Below, piece by piece: positions 1-8,467 of a DNA stretch of 64,000 nucleotides. Below the pieces are notes generated by a model, which saw only the letters and a list, made by a program, of their open reading frames with translations, had not been told where the DNA came from and made no database searches. Origin of the DNA: Xanthomonas nasturtii (GTDB lineage Bacteria; Pseudomonadota; Gammaproteobacteria; Xanthomonadales; Xanthomonadaceae); assembly GCF_001660815.1 (NCBI RefSeq), contig NZ_LYMI01000034.1:62001-126000 (forward strand). The letters run 5' to 3'. The position numbers were made by a program, and so were the translations under genes. Every line of letters starts with the position of its first letter. Position 1 is the first letter of the stretch.

Positions 1-186
1 GCGTTTGATTCGTCGTAATTGGACGGTCGAGCGTGTTGTCTGGCTGCAGGGCCGCGTGCCGACTGCGCGTTGCCGCACGCGCCCACGCCGCAGTGATCTG
101 CGCTTCACCGCCTGCCAACGCGTCGCTGCGCGATGATTTGCCATCGGCACGTGCGCAAGCGGCGGTGCCACCTCAGGAGATTCAAC
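1..186. other. Left window edge, no gene seen
   Basis: No convincing coding region is visible before the small gene starting at 187. The only long open frame here runs through that gene in another frame and has no family resemblance, so it is treated as a shadow. The stretch probably holds the 5' flank and promoter of the 187 gene, but no clear promoter could be picked out. Confidence 0.5.
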
Positions 187-477
187 ATGCAACAGATCGA
201 AATCGGCCAGATGGTGTTTTTGCGCGATGGCGAAGTCGGCGTGGGCGCGGTCCGCGACATCCGCAACGACGGCGCAGAACTGGTCATCAATATCGAAAAT
301 GGCGGCGACTTTGTGCTGCCGGCGTCAGTGGTGCGCGATGTGCACTCGGGCAAGGTGATGCTGGATGTGGACCAACTTCCCGATGAGGTGCGTAATGCCC
401 TGCGCCATCCGCATGACAACGAGTTGCAGACCAGCACCTATGCCGCGAGTAATCCGCAGGATGGCGCGCTGAAGTAA
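187..477 (+). CDS. Small conserved hypothetical protein (DUF2171-like)
   Basis: The product is 96 aa, soluble, acidic, with no signal peptide or membrane segment. The start at 187 is preferred over an in-frame ATG at 133 because CAGGAG lies a few bases upstream and the family-like sequence begins at MQQIEIGQMVFLRDG. The first 60 residues read as a small beta-rich module with alternating hydrophobic strands (GQMVFLRDG, AELVINIEN, DFVLPASVV), reminiscent of PRC-barrel/DUF2171 proteins; that link is a guess from pattern. The C-terminus is polar and probably disordered. It stands alone, with 309 bases of non-coding DNA before the convergent eutC. Function is unknown. Confidence 0.7.
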   Translation: MQQIEIGQMVFLRDGEVGVGAVRDIRNDGAELVINIENGGDFVLPASVVRDVHSGKVMLDVDQLPDEVRNALRHPHDNELQTSTYAASNPQDGALK

Positions 478-786
478 CCAGAGCAGCGAACAAGACTACG
501 GCGCAGCCGCCGGGCAGGCGCGGTCGGCGCCCCGAACCGGCAGGTACCGCGCGTACACTCCGGTTCCAGGCGCGCCGTCCACGCCCATCTGGCGGCTGGT
601 CGCTCCATTTGTTGGCCAGTCTCTGTTGTTCATGCGTGGCGCGTTGCGAACGTCTTTAGCCGCTCCAAGCTGGCAGAGGTTGCGGCGGCTTTTGCGTTTG
701 CCTGGGGAGGTCGCCTTCTCGGGAGATCGGTCACTGCAGTCGGCCAGTCCAACCCAGGATAGGGTTCGAGCCCACAAGCCGCTGAA
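478..786. other. Intergenic region between convergent genes, nothing recognised
   Basis: This 309-base stretch lies between the 3' end of the 187-477 gene and the 3' end of eutC on the other strand. Open frames across it have no family resemblance. No strong hairpin with a T-run, tRNA or repeat was recognised. Confidence 0.5.
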
Positions 787-1608
787 TCAGGTGTCCGGCA
801 ACAGGAAGGTGCGCGGTGCAGCGTCTGCAGGCCCTGCCGACAGCAAGACAGGTTGTTCGGCTTCATCCTTGAGCTGCACGCCGGAAAGCTGGCGGCGGAA
901 TGCCTCGCGCAATAGGTACGCCAGCTTGTGGGTCGCCTCCGCGTAGCTCAATCCTTCGGCGCGGATATTGGAAATGCAGTTGCGCGCAGCATCTGTCAGG
1001 CCGAGACGTGGCGTGTAGGTGAGATACAGGCCCAGGCTGTCCGGCGAACTCAAGCCCGGGCGCTCCCCGATCAGGACGATCACCGCGCGTGCATTGAGCA
1101 GCTCGCCGATTTCATCGCCGATCGCCACCCGGCCTTGCGCCACCAGCACCACTGGCGCCAGTGACCAGTTTTCCTGCGCGGCCAGGGCATCGATATGCTC
1201 GAGCATGCGCGCGGCATGCCGATGCACCGCCAGCGCGGAAAGTCCATCGGCAACCACCACCGCAACGTCCTGTCCGCCGCCGTGCACGGCGGTGAGGCCG
1301 CGCAGCTGCGTGGCGGCGTCTTCGGCCAGACGCCGTCCCAGATCGGGCCGCTGCAGATACGTATGACGATCCACCGCAGCGCTTTGCAGCAGGATGCTGC
1401 TGCGCCCGCGTTGCTCCAGTTCGGCCTGCAGCGGTGCCGGGTCGAATGCCAGATGCACCGCGTCGCGGGCCTGCGCATGCGCCAGCTGGAAATCCAGGTG
1501 CGCGCCCGTGGGCAGGCTGGTGCCCACGCGGCCCAACGCGATGCGCGCCGGGGTGAGCTGGCGCAGGTGCGCCCAGGCATCGCGCGACGGTTTGGTTGGC
1601 ACGCTCAT
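787..1608 (-). CDS. eutC: Ethanolamine ammonia-lyase small (beta) subunit
   Basis: The product is 273 aa, the usual EutC length. With EutB it forms the adenosylcobalamin-dependent lyase that converts ethanolamine to acetaldehyde and ammonia in the cytoplasm. Family-typical stretches include [12 protein letters not shown] near the N-terminus, [16 protein letters not shown] in the middle and [25 protein letters not shown] towards the C-terminus. The ATG at 1608 overlaps the eutB stop as ATGA, which fixes this start; a longer upstream frame runs through eutB and is rejected. It is last in eat-eutB-eutC. No carboxysome-like shell genes, reactivase (eutA) or aldehyde dehydrogenase lie beside it. 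Confidence 0.95.
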   Translation of the reverse strand: MSVPTKPSRDAWAHLRQLTPARIALGRVGTSLPTGAHLDFQLAHAQARDAVHLAFDPAPLQAELEQRGRSSILLQSAAVDRHTYLQRPDLGRRLAEDAATQLRGLTAVHGGGQDVAVVVADGLSALAVHRHAARMLEHIDALAAQENWSLAPVVLVAQGRVAIGDEIGELLNARAVIVLIGERPGLSSPDSLGLYLTYTPRLGLTDAARNCISNIRAEGLSYAEATHKLAYLLREAFRRQLSGVQLKDEAEQPVLLSAGPADAAPRTFLLPDT

Positions 1609-3014
1609 GGCGCAGCGCCGCCGCTGGCCTGCGCCAATGCGCGCCGGAACGGCGGCGGTACTTCGCTGCCAAGTTCGAAGCGACCATCGTGCAGCCGCAG
1701 GATGTCGTGCTGTTCCAGCCACTGCTCGAACTCGGGCGCGGCGCGCAGACCGAGTGCCTGGCGTGCAAACAGCGCATCGTGAAACGAGGTGGTCTGGTAG
1801 TTCAGCATCACATCGTCAGAGCCGGGAATGCCCATGATGAAATTGATGCCGGCTGTGCCGAGCAGGGTAAGCAACGTGTCCATGTCGTCCTGATCGGCCT
1901 CGGCATGGTTGGTGTAGCAGATGTCGCAGCCCATCGGCACGCCGAGCAATTTGCCGCAGAAATGATCCTCCAGCCCGGCACGGATGATCTGCTTGCCGTC
2001 GTAGAGATATTCCGGGCCGATAAAGCCGACCACGGTGTTCACCAGCAGCGGTTTGTAGTGGCGCGCCACGGCATACGCGCGCACCTCGCAGGTCTGTTGG
2101 TCCACGCCGTGGTGCGCATTGGCCGACAGCGCGCTGCCCTGGCCGGTTTCGAAATACATCACGTTGTCGCCCACGCTGCCGCGGCGCAGCGACACACCCG
2201 CGTCATAGCCTTCCTGCAGCAAGGCCAGGTTGATGCCGAAGCTGGCATTGGCCGCTTCGGTGCCGGCGATAGACTGAAACACCAGATCCACCGGCACGCC
2301 GCGGTTGATGGCGTCGATGGTGGTGGTGATATGCGCAAGCACGCACGATTGCGTCGGGATCTGATAGCCGGTGATTACCGCATCGAGCATGCGCAACAGG
2401 GCGGTGGTTGCAGCCAGACTGTCGCTGGCCGGGTTGATGCCGATCACCGCATCGCCGTTGCCGTACAACAGACCATCTACCACGCTGGCGGCAATGCCGG
2501 TGGCATCGTCGGTGGGGTGGTTGGGTTGCAGGCGTGTGGACAGGCGCCCACGCAAGCCCAGCGTATTGCGAAAGCGCGTGATCACGCGGGTCTTCTGCGC
2601 CACCAGGATCAGGTCCTGCACGCGCATCAACTTGGATACCGCCGCCACCATCTCCGGCGTCAATCCGGGTGCCAATGCGGCCAATGCGGCTTCATCGGCC
2701 TGCGCACTCAGTAGCCAATCGCGAAAGCCGCCCACGGTGAGGTGCGCCACAGCGGCAAACGCACTGTCGTCGTGCTGGTCGATGATCAGGCGCGTCACTT
2801 CGTCCGCTTCGTAGGGCACCACCGCTTCCTGCAGGAAATGCCGCAGCGGCAGATCGGCAAGCGCCATCTGCGCGGCCACGCGCTGCAGGCCGGAGTCGGC
2901 GGCAAGCCCGGCCAATTGGTCGCCCGAACGTGCCGGCGTCGCCTTGGCCAGCAGCTGTTTCAGATCGGCGAACTGAAATCGCTCACCGCCCGCGGTGAAG
3001 GCAAAGCCGCTCAT
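1605..3014 (-). CDS. eutB: Ethanolamine ammonia-lyase large (alpha) subunit
   Basis: The product is 469 aa, close to the family norm of about 455-465. EutB is the TIM-barrel catalytic subunit of the B12-dependent lyase. Visible conserved regions include [31 protein letters not shown], the glutamate-containing [20 protein letters not shown] and [17 protein letters not shown]. The start at 3014 overlaps the permease stop as ATGA. It lies between eat and eutC in one tightly overlapping operon, so the three products are probably made together for use of ethanolamine as nitrogen or carbon source. The sequence looks complete with no frameshift. Confidence 0.95.
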   Translation of the reverse strand: MSGFAFTAGGERFQFADLKQLLAKATPARSGDQLAGLAADSGLQRVAAQMALADLPLRHFLQEAVVPYEADEVTRLIIDQHDDSAFAAVAHLTVGGFRDWLLSAQADEAALAALAPGLTPEMVAAVSKLMRVQDLILVAQKTRVITRFRNTLGLRGRLSTRLQPNHPTDDATGIAASVVDGLLYGNGDAVIGINPASDSLAATTALLRMLDAVITGYQIPTQSCVLAHITTTIDAINRGVPVDLVFQSIAGTEAANASFGINLALLQEGYDAGVSLRRGSVGDNVMYFETGQGSALSANAHHGVDQQTCEVRAYAVARHYKPLLVNTVVGFIGPEYLYDGKQIIRAGLEDHFCGKLLGVPMGCDICYTNHAEADQDDMDTLLTLLGTAGINFIMGIPGSDDVMLNYQTTSFHDALFARQALGLRAAPEFEQWLEQHDILRLHDGRFELGSEVPPPFRRALAQASGGAAP

Positions 3015-4366
3015 CTGGCGCTGGTCGCAGGCGTGTGTTGCGTGCGCAGGCTGAGTACGCAACACGCCGCGCCGAACAGCAGCAGGCCCAGGAAGATCAA
3101 CGCCACGATCGGGTTGAACCACACCATGGCCACCAGGCACACCAGTGCCAGCAGCAGCGCGATGGCCGGTACCACCGGGTAACCCGGCGCGCGGAAACTG
3201 CGCTCCAACCCCGGTTCGGCGCGGCGCAACTTGAACAGGCTGAGCATGCTCATCAGATACATCACGATCGCGCCGAACACCGACATGGTGATCATCGCTG
3301 CGGTCAGCGACATGCCCTGGATCTTGACCACACTGTCGCTGCAGATCGCGGCGATACCGATGACGCCGCCGGCCAGAATGGCGCGATGCGGCGTGCGAAA
3401 ACGCGACAGCTTGGCCAGCCCATGCGGCAGGAACCCGGCGCGCGCCAGCGCGAAGAACTGCCGCGAGTAGCCCAGGATGATGCCGTGGAAACTTGCCACC
3501 AGGCCGAACAAGCCGATCCACACCAGCATGTGCAACCAGGTGGAGCTATTGCCGACCACCGCCTTCATCGCCTGCGGCAGTGGGTCGTTGATGTTGGAGA
3601 GTTGGCGCCAGTCGCCAACGCCACCGGCAAACACCATCACCCCCAGTGCCAGCACCACCAAGGTGAGAATGCCGGCGATGTAGGCGCGCGGGATCGTGCG
3701 CTTGGGGTCCTTGGCTTCTTCGGCTGCCATCGCGGCGCCTTCGATCGCCAGGAAGAACCAGATCGCAAACGGAATGGCCGCAAAGATGCCGGAAATGGCG
3801 GCCGGCCCGAACACATCGCTGCCGGCCCAGCCATTGGCAGCGAAACGCGCCACGCTGAAACCCGGGGCCACCACGCCCATGAACACCAGCAGTTCGATCA
3901 CCGCCAGCAAGGTGACGATCAGCTCGAAGGTGGCCGCGATCGCCACGCCGACAATGTTCAAGCTCATGAAGATCACATACGCGCCGATGGCTGCGACGCG
4001 CGGGTCAAGCGTGGGGTATTGCACATTCAGATAGGCGCCGATGGCCATCGCGATGGCGGGCGGTGCGAACACGAATTCGATCAACGTGGCCAGGCCCGCG
4101 AGCATGCCGCCATAGGTGCCGAACGCGCGCAGGCTGTAGGCGAACGGCCCGCCCGCATTGGGGATGGCGGTGGTCAATTCGGTAAAGCTGAAGATGAAGC
4201 AGGTGTACATCGCTGCGACCAGCAACGTGGTCACCAGAAAGCCGAGCGTGCCGGCGGTGCCCCAGCCGTAACTCCAGCCGAAATACTCGCCGGAGATCAC
4301 CAGGCCCACGGCGATTCCCCACAGTTGCCAGGTGCCCAGGGTCGGTTTGAGTTGCTCGTTGCGCAT
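3011..4366 (-). CDS. eat: Ethanolamine permease (APC superfamily)
   Basis: The product is 451 aa with about 12 hydrophobic segments, an inner-membrane transporter of the amino acid/polyamine/organocation superfamily, Eat type. The N-terminal LGTWQLWGIAVGLVISGEYF and the following GWSYGWGTAGTLGF are characteristic of ethanolamine permeases, and the link to eutBC supports the substrate. Two in-frame ATGs lie close together; 4366 is chosen because AGGAG sits nine bases upstream of it but directly abuts the ATG at 4375. First gene of eat-eutB-eutC, with a 4-base overlap into eutB. Its 367-base upstream region probably carries the operon promoter next to a dispersed repeat. Confidence 0.93.
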   Translation of the reverse strand: MRNEQLKPTLGTWQLWGIAVGLVISGEYFGWSYGWGTAGTLGFLVTTLLVAAMYTCFIFSFTELTTAIPNAGGPFAYSLRAFGTYGGMLAGLATLIEFVFAPPAIAMAIGAYLNVQYPTLDPRVAAIGAYVIFMSLNIVGVAIAATFELIVTLLAVIELLVFMGVVAPGFSVARFAANGWAGSDVFGPAAISGIFAAIPFAIWFFLAIEGAAMAAEEAKDPKRTIPRAYIAGILTLVVLALGVMVFAGGVGDWRQLSNINDPLPQAMKAVVGNSSTWLHMLVWIGLFGLVASFHGIILGYSRQFFALARAGFLPHGLAKLSRFRTPHRAILAGGVIGIAAICSDSVVKIQGMSLTAAMITMSVFGAIVMYLMSMLSLFKLRRAEPGLERSFRAPGYPVVPAIALLLALVCLVAMVWFNPIVALIFLGLLLFGAACCVLSLRTQHTPATSAR

Positions 4367-4733
4367 GTCGCACATCTCCTGCAATCGGGGGAGGGGAGAT
4401 GAAGCACGCCCGGCACCAAGGCGACGGACCAACCGTCAGCAGCCGAGCGTTCGCCTGCAACGACATTCGACGGTCGCTCCGGTTATATCCCAAAGCCCGT
4501 TGACGAACACGAGCACGACGGGTAGGTGGCGGCTGACCGGGTATCTGCAGTGTTCCAAGCCTGTCAACGCTCAGGTCGACACAGCCAGAGCCCCTCTCCC
4601 CCGGGAGAGGGGTTGGGGTGAGGGTACGGGGCGAAGCCGAGTTGCGTTCGCAACTCCATGAGGCTTCGCCCGTACCTTCATCCGCCCCTTCGGGGCACCT
4701 TCTCCCGACGGGAGAAGGAAACCACCCAAAAAA
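4367..4733. other. Intergenic region with a dispersed repeat element
   Basis: This lies between the eat start and the 3' end of the downstream minus-strand peptidase gene. About the first 220 bases should contain the eut promoter; the rest is one copy of the inverted dispersed repeat at 4591-4717. No gene was found. Confidence 0.6.
4591..4717. repeat. Dispersed inverted intergenic repeat, copy 1
   Basis: The element starts with a CCCCTCTCCC...GGGAGAGGGG hairpin, continues TTGGGGTGAGGGTACG, has a central CGAAGCC...GGCTTCG pair, and ends with CCCGTACCTTCATCC and a CTTCTCCC...GGGAGAAG hairpin. The outer and inner blocks are imperfectly complementary, so the whole element can fold. A close copy lies at 16318-16443 and related copies make up the tandem array at 10315-11197. 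It has no coding capacity and resembles a MITE/REP-type family. Confidence 0.85.
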
Positions 4734-5573
4734 CTATTTCCCGCGCTCAAGCACCAGCAGTGGATCGATCCGCACGTCGAACCAATTCATCCCCCAATGC
4801 AGATGCGGCCCGGTCGCACGTCCGGTCGCGCCCACTGCCGCAATCACCTGACCCTGCTCCACCCGATCGCCCACCTTGACGTCAATGCGCGACAGATGCA
4901 GAAAGTTGGAACTCACCCCGAAGCCATGATCCAGCAGCACCGTGCCGCCGGTCAGATACAGATCCGGCGCCGCGAACGTCACCACGCCGGCGGCGGGTGC
5001 TTTCACCGGTGTGCCGGTGGGCACGGCGATGTCCATGCCCGAATGGCCCGCACCGGGCTGGCCGTTGTAGACGCGCGCATTGCCGAAGCGCCCGCTGATG
5101 CGGCCCTGCACCGGCCAGATGAAGGGCTGGGCGAAATCAGTGCGCGCATCGTCACGGTCGCGCGCCGCGGTGACCTGTGCCTGCTCGCGCTTGATGCGCT
5201 CGGCAATCGCCGCAGGCGGGTTCACTGTCTTGGGCGGCACGCCATTGACGTGTTCGGTCGGCCAGTCGCGCGGTGTCACCGCGATGCGGACGCTGCGCTG
5301 CGTGCCGTCGGGTAGGGTGACCTGCACCTGCAACGGGCCTGCGGCGTCGCGGCCGATGCCGAATACCACGCTGCCGTAGCCGCTCACGCGCAATGTGCGC
5401 CCTGCGTACTGCACCGTGCTGCCGGCCGGCACTTTGCCGATCACCATCGCCCCCTGCGAGGCGCTGGCGGGGAACACCACGCCAGCCTCGCTGGTGGCCT
5501 GCGCCTGGACTGACGCCGCATTCAACAAGGCCGGCACCAACGCCAGCCATGCACCAAACAGGGCTGCGCGCAT
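4734..5573 (-). CDS. M23-family (LytM) peptidase, exported
   Basis: The product is 279 aa with an N-terminal signal peptide ending near VQAQA. The C-terminal third is an M23 zinc endopeptidase domain with the HSGMD metal-binding motif and the HLHW motif, so it is probably an active cell-wall peptidase rather than a degenerate EnvC/NlpD-type activator. A region of about 100 residues precedes it, with a short basic helical stretch (IAERIKREQAQ). The ATG at 5573 shares one base with the dihydroorotase stop (TGATG), indicating translational coupling. It is last of the yidD - dihydroorotase - M23 group. The natural target is presumably peptidoglycan cross-bridges (inferred from family). Confidence 0.9.
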   Translation of the reverse strand: MRAALFGAWLALVPALLNAASVQAQATSEAGVVFPASASQGAMVIGKVPAGSTVQYAGRTLRVSGYGSVVFGIGRDAAGPLQVQVTLPDGTQRSVRIAVTPRDWPTEHVNGVPPKTVNPPAAIAERIKREQAQVTAARDRDDARTDFAQPFIWPVQGRISGRFGNARVYNGQPGAGHSGMDIAVPTGTPVKAPAAGVVTFAAPDLYLTGGTVLLDHGFGVSSNFLHLSRIDVKVGDRVEQGQVIAAVGATGRATGPHLHWGMNWFDVRIDPLLVLERGK

Positions 5574-6922
5574 CAGCGGTCGAAGGTCAGGCGCTGGCCG
5601 CCAGCGCTGCCGACCAGCTGCTCGCCGTCCCACACCTGCTGGCCGTTGACCCAGGTTGCGGCAATGCGCGAGCGGAAGGTGGTGCCTTCGAAGGGCGACC
5701 AGCCGCACTTGGACAGCACCTGCTCGCGCTTCACGGTGAACGGGGTGTTGTCGATCATCACCAGGTCGGCGAAATAGCCTTCGCGCAGGAAGCCGCGCTC
5801 TTCCACGTCGAACAATTGCGCAGGCGCATGCGCGAACTTCTGCACGATGCGGGTGATCGGCAGCTTGCCTTCGTGCACCAGCTCCAGTGCCGCGACCAGC
5901 GCGTACTGCACCAGCGGCAGGCCCGAGGGTGCCTGCGCATAGGGCTTCTGCTTTTCTTCCCAGGTGTGCGGCGCGTGGTCGGTGGCGAGCACGTCGATGA
6001 CGTCTTCGGCCAACGCCTCGATCAGCGCCAGGCGGTCCTCGGGGTCCTTGATCGCGGGGTTGCACTTGATCAGGTTGCCCAGCCGCGCGTAGTCGCTGCG
6101 GTCGAAGCGCAGGAAATGGATGCAGGTCTCGGCAGTGATGCGCTTGCGCAGCTTGCCGTCGGCATCGACCAGCGGGCCGGCGTCGAACAGCGACAGCTCG
6201 TCGGCGGTGGAGATGTGCAGCACATGCAGGCGGGTGTTGTGCTTGCGCGCCAGCGACACGGCCAGCTGCGAGGATTTCAGACAGGCCTGCCGCGAACGGA
6301 TGTCCGGGTGCATCTCCGGGGTCAGCGCATCGCCGTATTTGTCTTTGTACTGCGCCATCGTCGCATCGATGGTCGGGGTGTCTTCGCAGTGGGTGATGAT
6401 CGGCGTGGGCGCGTCGCGGAAGATCGCGTCCAGCGTCTGCGGGTTATCGACCAGCATGTTGCCGGTGGAGGCGCCCATGAACACCTTGATGCCCGGCGCG
6501 GTCTTGGGGTCGAGCGACTGGATGTGAGCCAGGTTGTCGTTGCTGGCGCCCATGTAGAAGCCATAGTTGGCCCAGGCGCGCCCGGCAGCAGCGTCGTACT
6601 TGGACTGCAGCGCAGCCGCATCCAGGGTCGGCGGATTGGTGTTGGGCATGTCCATGAAGCTGGTCAGGCCGCCAGCCACGGCAGCGCCGGATTCGGTCGC
6701 GATATCGCCCTTGTGGGTCAGTCCGGGCTCACGGAAGTGCACCTGGTCGTCGATCATGCCGGGCAGCACCCAGCGTCCGGCAGCGTCCACCACGGTATCG
6801 CCGGGAGCGGAGGTGATCTTGCTGTCGATCTTGGCGATGCGGCCACCCTCGATCAGGAGATCGGCGTCGAACTCCTTGCCTTCATTGACCAGGCGGGCAT
6901 TGACGATGACGGTTCGGCTCAT
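5573..6922 (-). CDS. pyrC: Dihydroorotase-type amidohydrolase
   Basis: The product is 449 aa, a TIM-barrel metal-dependent amidohydrolase that cyclises N-carbamoyl-aspartate to dihydroorotate in pyrimidine synthesis. Motifs include [10 protein letters not shown] near residue 60, MPNTNPP, ITHCED, HVLHIST and VLATDHAPH. The first metal-binding His of the usual HxH is replaced by Gln (DQVHF); a dihydroorotase subgroup carries this variant, so it is probably functional, but allantoinase or hydantoinase activity cannot be excluded by eye. The start at 6922 overlaps the yidD stop as ATGA. Grouping with yidD and an M23 peptidase is not a metabolic unit and probably reflects shared transcription. Confidence 0.85.
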   Translation of the reverse strand: MSRTVIVNARLVNEGKEFDADLLIEGGRIAKIDSKITSAPGDTVVDAAGRWVLPGMIDDQVHFREPGLTHKGDIATESGAAVAGGLTSFMDMPNTNPPTLDAAALQSKYDAAAGRAWANYGFYMGASNDNLAHIQSLDPKTAPGIKVFMGASTGNMLVDNPQTLDAIFRDAPTPIITHCEDTPTIDATMAQYKDKYGDALTPEMHPDIRSRQACLKSSQLAVSLARKHNTRLHVLHISTADELSLFDAGPLVDADGKLRKRITAETCIHFLRFDRSDYARLGNLIKCNPAIKDPEDRLALIEALAEDVIDVLATDHAPHTWEEKQKPYAQAPSGLPLVQYALVAALELVHEGKLPITRIVQKFAHAPAQLFDVEERGFLREGYFADLVMIDNTPFTVKREQVLSKCGWSPFEGTTFRSRIAATWVNGQQVWDGEQLVGSAGGQRLTFDR

Positions 6923-7218
6923 GGATGGGGTCCTTTGCAGCGACAGGAAGAAGACGGGGGCGGGGAGGCGGATGCAGGCGCATCGGGCACCGGATCGAAC
7001 CCGCCGGGGTGGAAGGGGTGGCAGCGGCCGAGCCTGCATGCGGCAAGCCAACTTCCGCGCAGCGGGCCGAAGCGGCCGATGGCGGTCATCGCGTACTCCG
7101 AGCAGCTTGGCGCAAAACGGCAGCGCGGCCCGAGCAAGGGGCTGATGAACAGCTTGTAGAAGCGCAGCAGCGCGATGAGCAGGCGTGAGATCACTTGCCA
7201 ATGATATGCCACTTGCAT
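6919..7218 (-). CDS. yidD: YidD-family membrane insertion efficiency factor
   Basis: The product is 99 aa with an N-terminal amphipathic/hydrophobic stretch and the family core [27 protein letters not shown] and [16 protein letters not shown]. YidD helps YidC and the Sec system insert inner-membrane proteins. The C-terminal tail is Pro/Ser/Cys-rich. In many bacteria yidD lies between rnpA and yidC; here it is the first gene of a minus-strand group with dihydroorotase. The ATG at 7218 lacks a clear Shine-Dalgarno; a GTG eight codons in, at the residue before ISRLLIALL, is a possible alternative start. Confidence 0.9.
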   Translation of the reverse strand: MQVAYHWQVISRLLIALLRFYKLFISPLLGPRCRFAPSCSEYAMTAIGRFGPLRGSWLAACRLGRCHPFHPGGFDPVPDAPASASPPPSSSCRCKGPHP

Positions 7219-7302
7219 TAATGGGTGGTTGCCGGAGGTCCGCGGGGTACGTTATAAAGGCCCGCTTTCCCGGGCCCCGGGGGAACCAAGGATGAGCGTT
7301 TC

Positions 7303-8328
7303 GTGGCTGCTAAAAAACCTGCAAAAAAGGCCGTAGAGGCCGCCAAGAAGTCCGCCAAACCCGTTGCGAAAAAGGCAGCGGCGCCTGTCGCTGCGAAACC
7401 GGCCTCCAAACCGGCGACCAAGCAGCCGGCTGCCAAGAAGGCACCTGCGGCAAAGGCCGCTGCCAAGCCGGCGCCGGCCTCCAAGACCCCCGCGTCCGCA
7501 GCCCCCAAGCCAGTGAAACCCGTCGCCAAGCCTGCTGCCAAGCCGGCGGCGAACAAGGCAGCTCCGGCTGCCGCCAAACCGGCCGCCACGCCGGTGGCGT
7601 CCAAGTCCGTACCGAAGCCGGCCACCAAGCCGGCTCCGGCCAAGTCAGTCCCGGTCAAGGCTGAAAAGCCCGCGCCCGCACCGGCCCCCAAGGCCGTCCC
7701 TGCGAAGCCGGCAAAGCCTGCGACCCCGTCAGTTAAGAATCCCGTGCCCGTTTCGAAATCTTCCGCAAAAACACCAACCAAAACCGAAGCCCCCGCCAAG
7801 CCCGCCGCGACCCGTCCGGTCGGTAAGGTGGCCGTGGCCGTGACTGCCAAGTCGTCCAGCCCGACGCCCAAGACCAAGTACAAAGTGGTCGACTACAAGA
7901 TCGACGAGACCACCGGTCGCCCGATCCTGCCGCAGGGCTACAAGCCTGCCGCGGACGAGGAGTACATGAGCAAGCTGCAGCAGGAGTACTTCCGTCAGCG
8001 TCTGCAGCGGTGGCGCAACGAGATGGTCGAGGAATCCAAGCAGACCATCGAGAACCTGCGCGAAGAAGTGCGCGATATCGGCGACGAAGCCGAGCGTGCC
8101 ACCCGCGAGACCGAGAACTCGCTGGAACTGCGAGCCCGCGACCGTGCACGCAAGCTGATCTCCAAGATCGACAGCACGCTCAAGCGTCTTGAAGATGGCG
8201 ACTACGGCTATTGCGTGGACACCGGCGAAGAGATCGGCCTGGACCGCCTGGAAGCGCGTCTGACCGCCGAGCGCACCATCGACGCCCAGGAGCGTTGGGA
8301 GCATCTGCAGAAGCAGCAGGGCGATTGA
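7303..8328 (+). CDS. DksA/TraR-like protein with Lys/Ala/Pro-rich N-terminal extension
   Basis: The product is 341 aa. Residues 1 to about 185 are a histone H1/AlgP-like low-complexity tract of Lys, Ala and Pro repeats. The rest is a DksA-like domain: EEYMSKLQQEYF, a coiled coil, SLELRARDRARKLISKI and a C-terminal finger. Of the four zinc cysteines of DksA only the first survives (C304); the others are T307, T325 and A328. The coiled-coil tip has D261 and E264 where E. coli DksA has D71 and D74. The start is GTG at 7303 behind AAGGA; an ATG at 7292 is in a frame closed by a TAG. It may bind RNA polymerase through the coiled coil and nucleic acid through the basic tail (inference). Confidence 0.85.
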   Translation: MAAKKPAKKAVEAAKKSAKPVAKKAAAPVAAKPASKPATKQPAAKKAPAAKAAAKPAPASKTPASAAPKPVKPVAKPAAKPAANKAAPAAAKPAATPVASKSVPKPATKPAPAKSVPVKAEKPAPAPAPKAVPAKPAKPATPSVKNPVPVSKSSAKTPTKTEAPAKPAATRPVGKVAVAVTAKSSSPTPKTKYKVVDYKIDETTGRPILPQGYKPAADEEYMSKLQQEYFRQRLQRWRNEMVEESKQTIENLREEVRDIGDEAERATRETENSLELRARDRARKLISKIDSTLKRLEDGDYGYCVDTGEEIGLDRLEARLTAERTIDAQERWEHLQKQQGD

Positions 8329-8376
8329 TCGTCAGGATTGATCGTTCAGCAAGCGTCGAAGCCTCATTGGTCGACT

Positions 8377-8405
8377 AAAAAAACCCCGCCATGTGCGGGG
8401 TTTTT
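8377..8405. terminator. Bidirectional intrinsic terminator
   Basis: A perfect 6-bp stem CCCCGC/GCGGGG with a 5-base loop is flanked by seven A on the left and five T on the right. It lies between the convergent DksA-like gene (ends 8328) and the MFS gene (ends 8468), so it can stop transcripts from both sides. Confidence 0.9.
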
Positions 8406-8467
8406 GATGCGTCAAGGCAATAGCGATGCCGGCTGCGTTCGCTACCGGCACATCAGCATTGCGCACG

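Noticed and set aside
787-4366. Ethanolamine microcompartment locus
   Set aside because: No shell protein, eutA, eutE or eutD-like gene is present around eat-eutBC.
7292-7336. ATG at 7292 as start of the DksA-like gene
   Set aside because: It is in another frame and reaches a TAG after 14 codons; the GTG at 7303 opens the correct frame.
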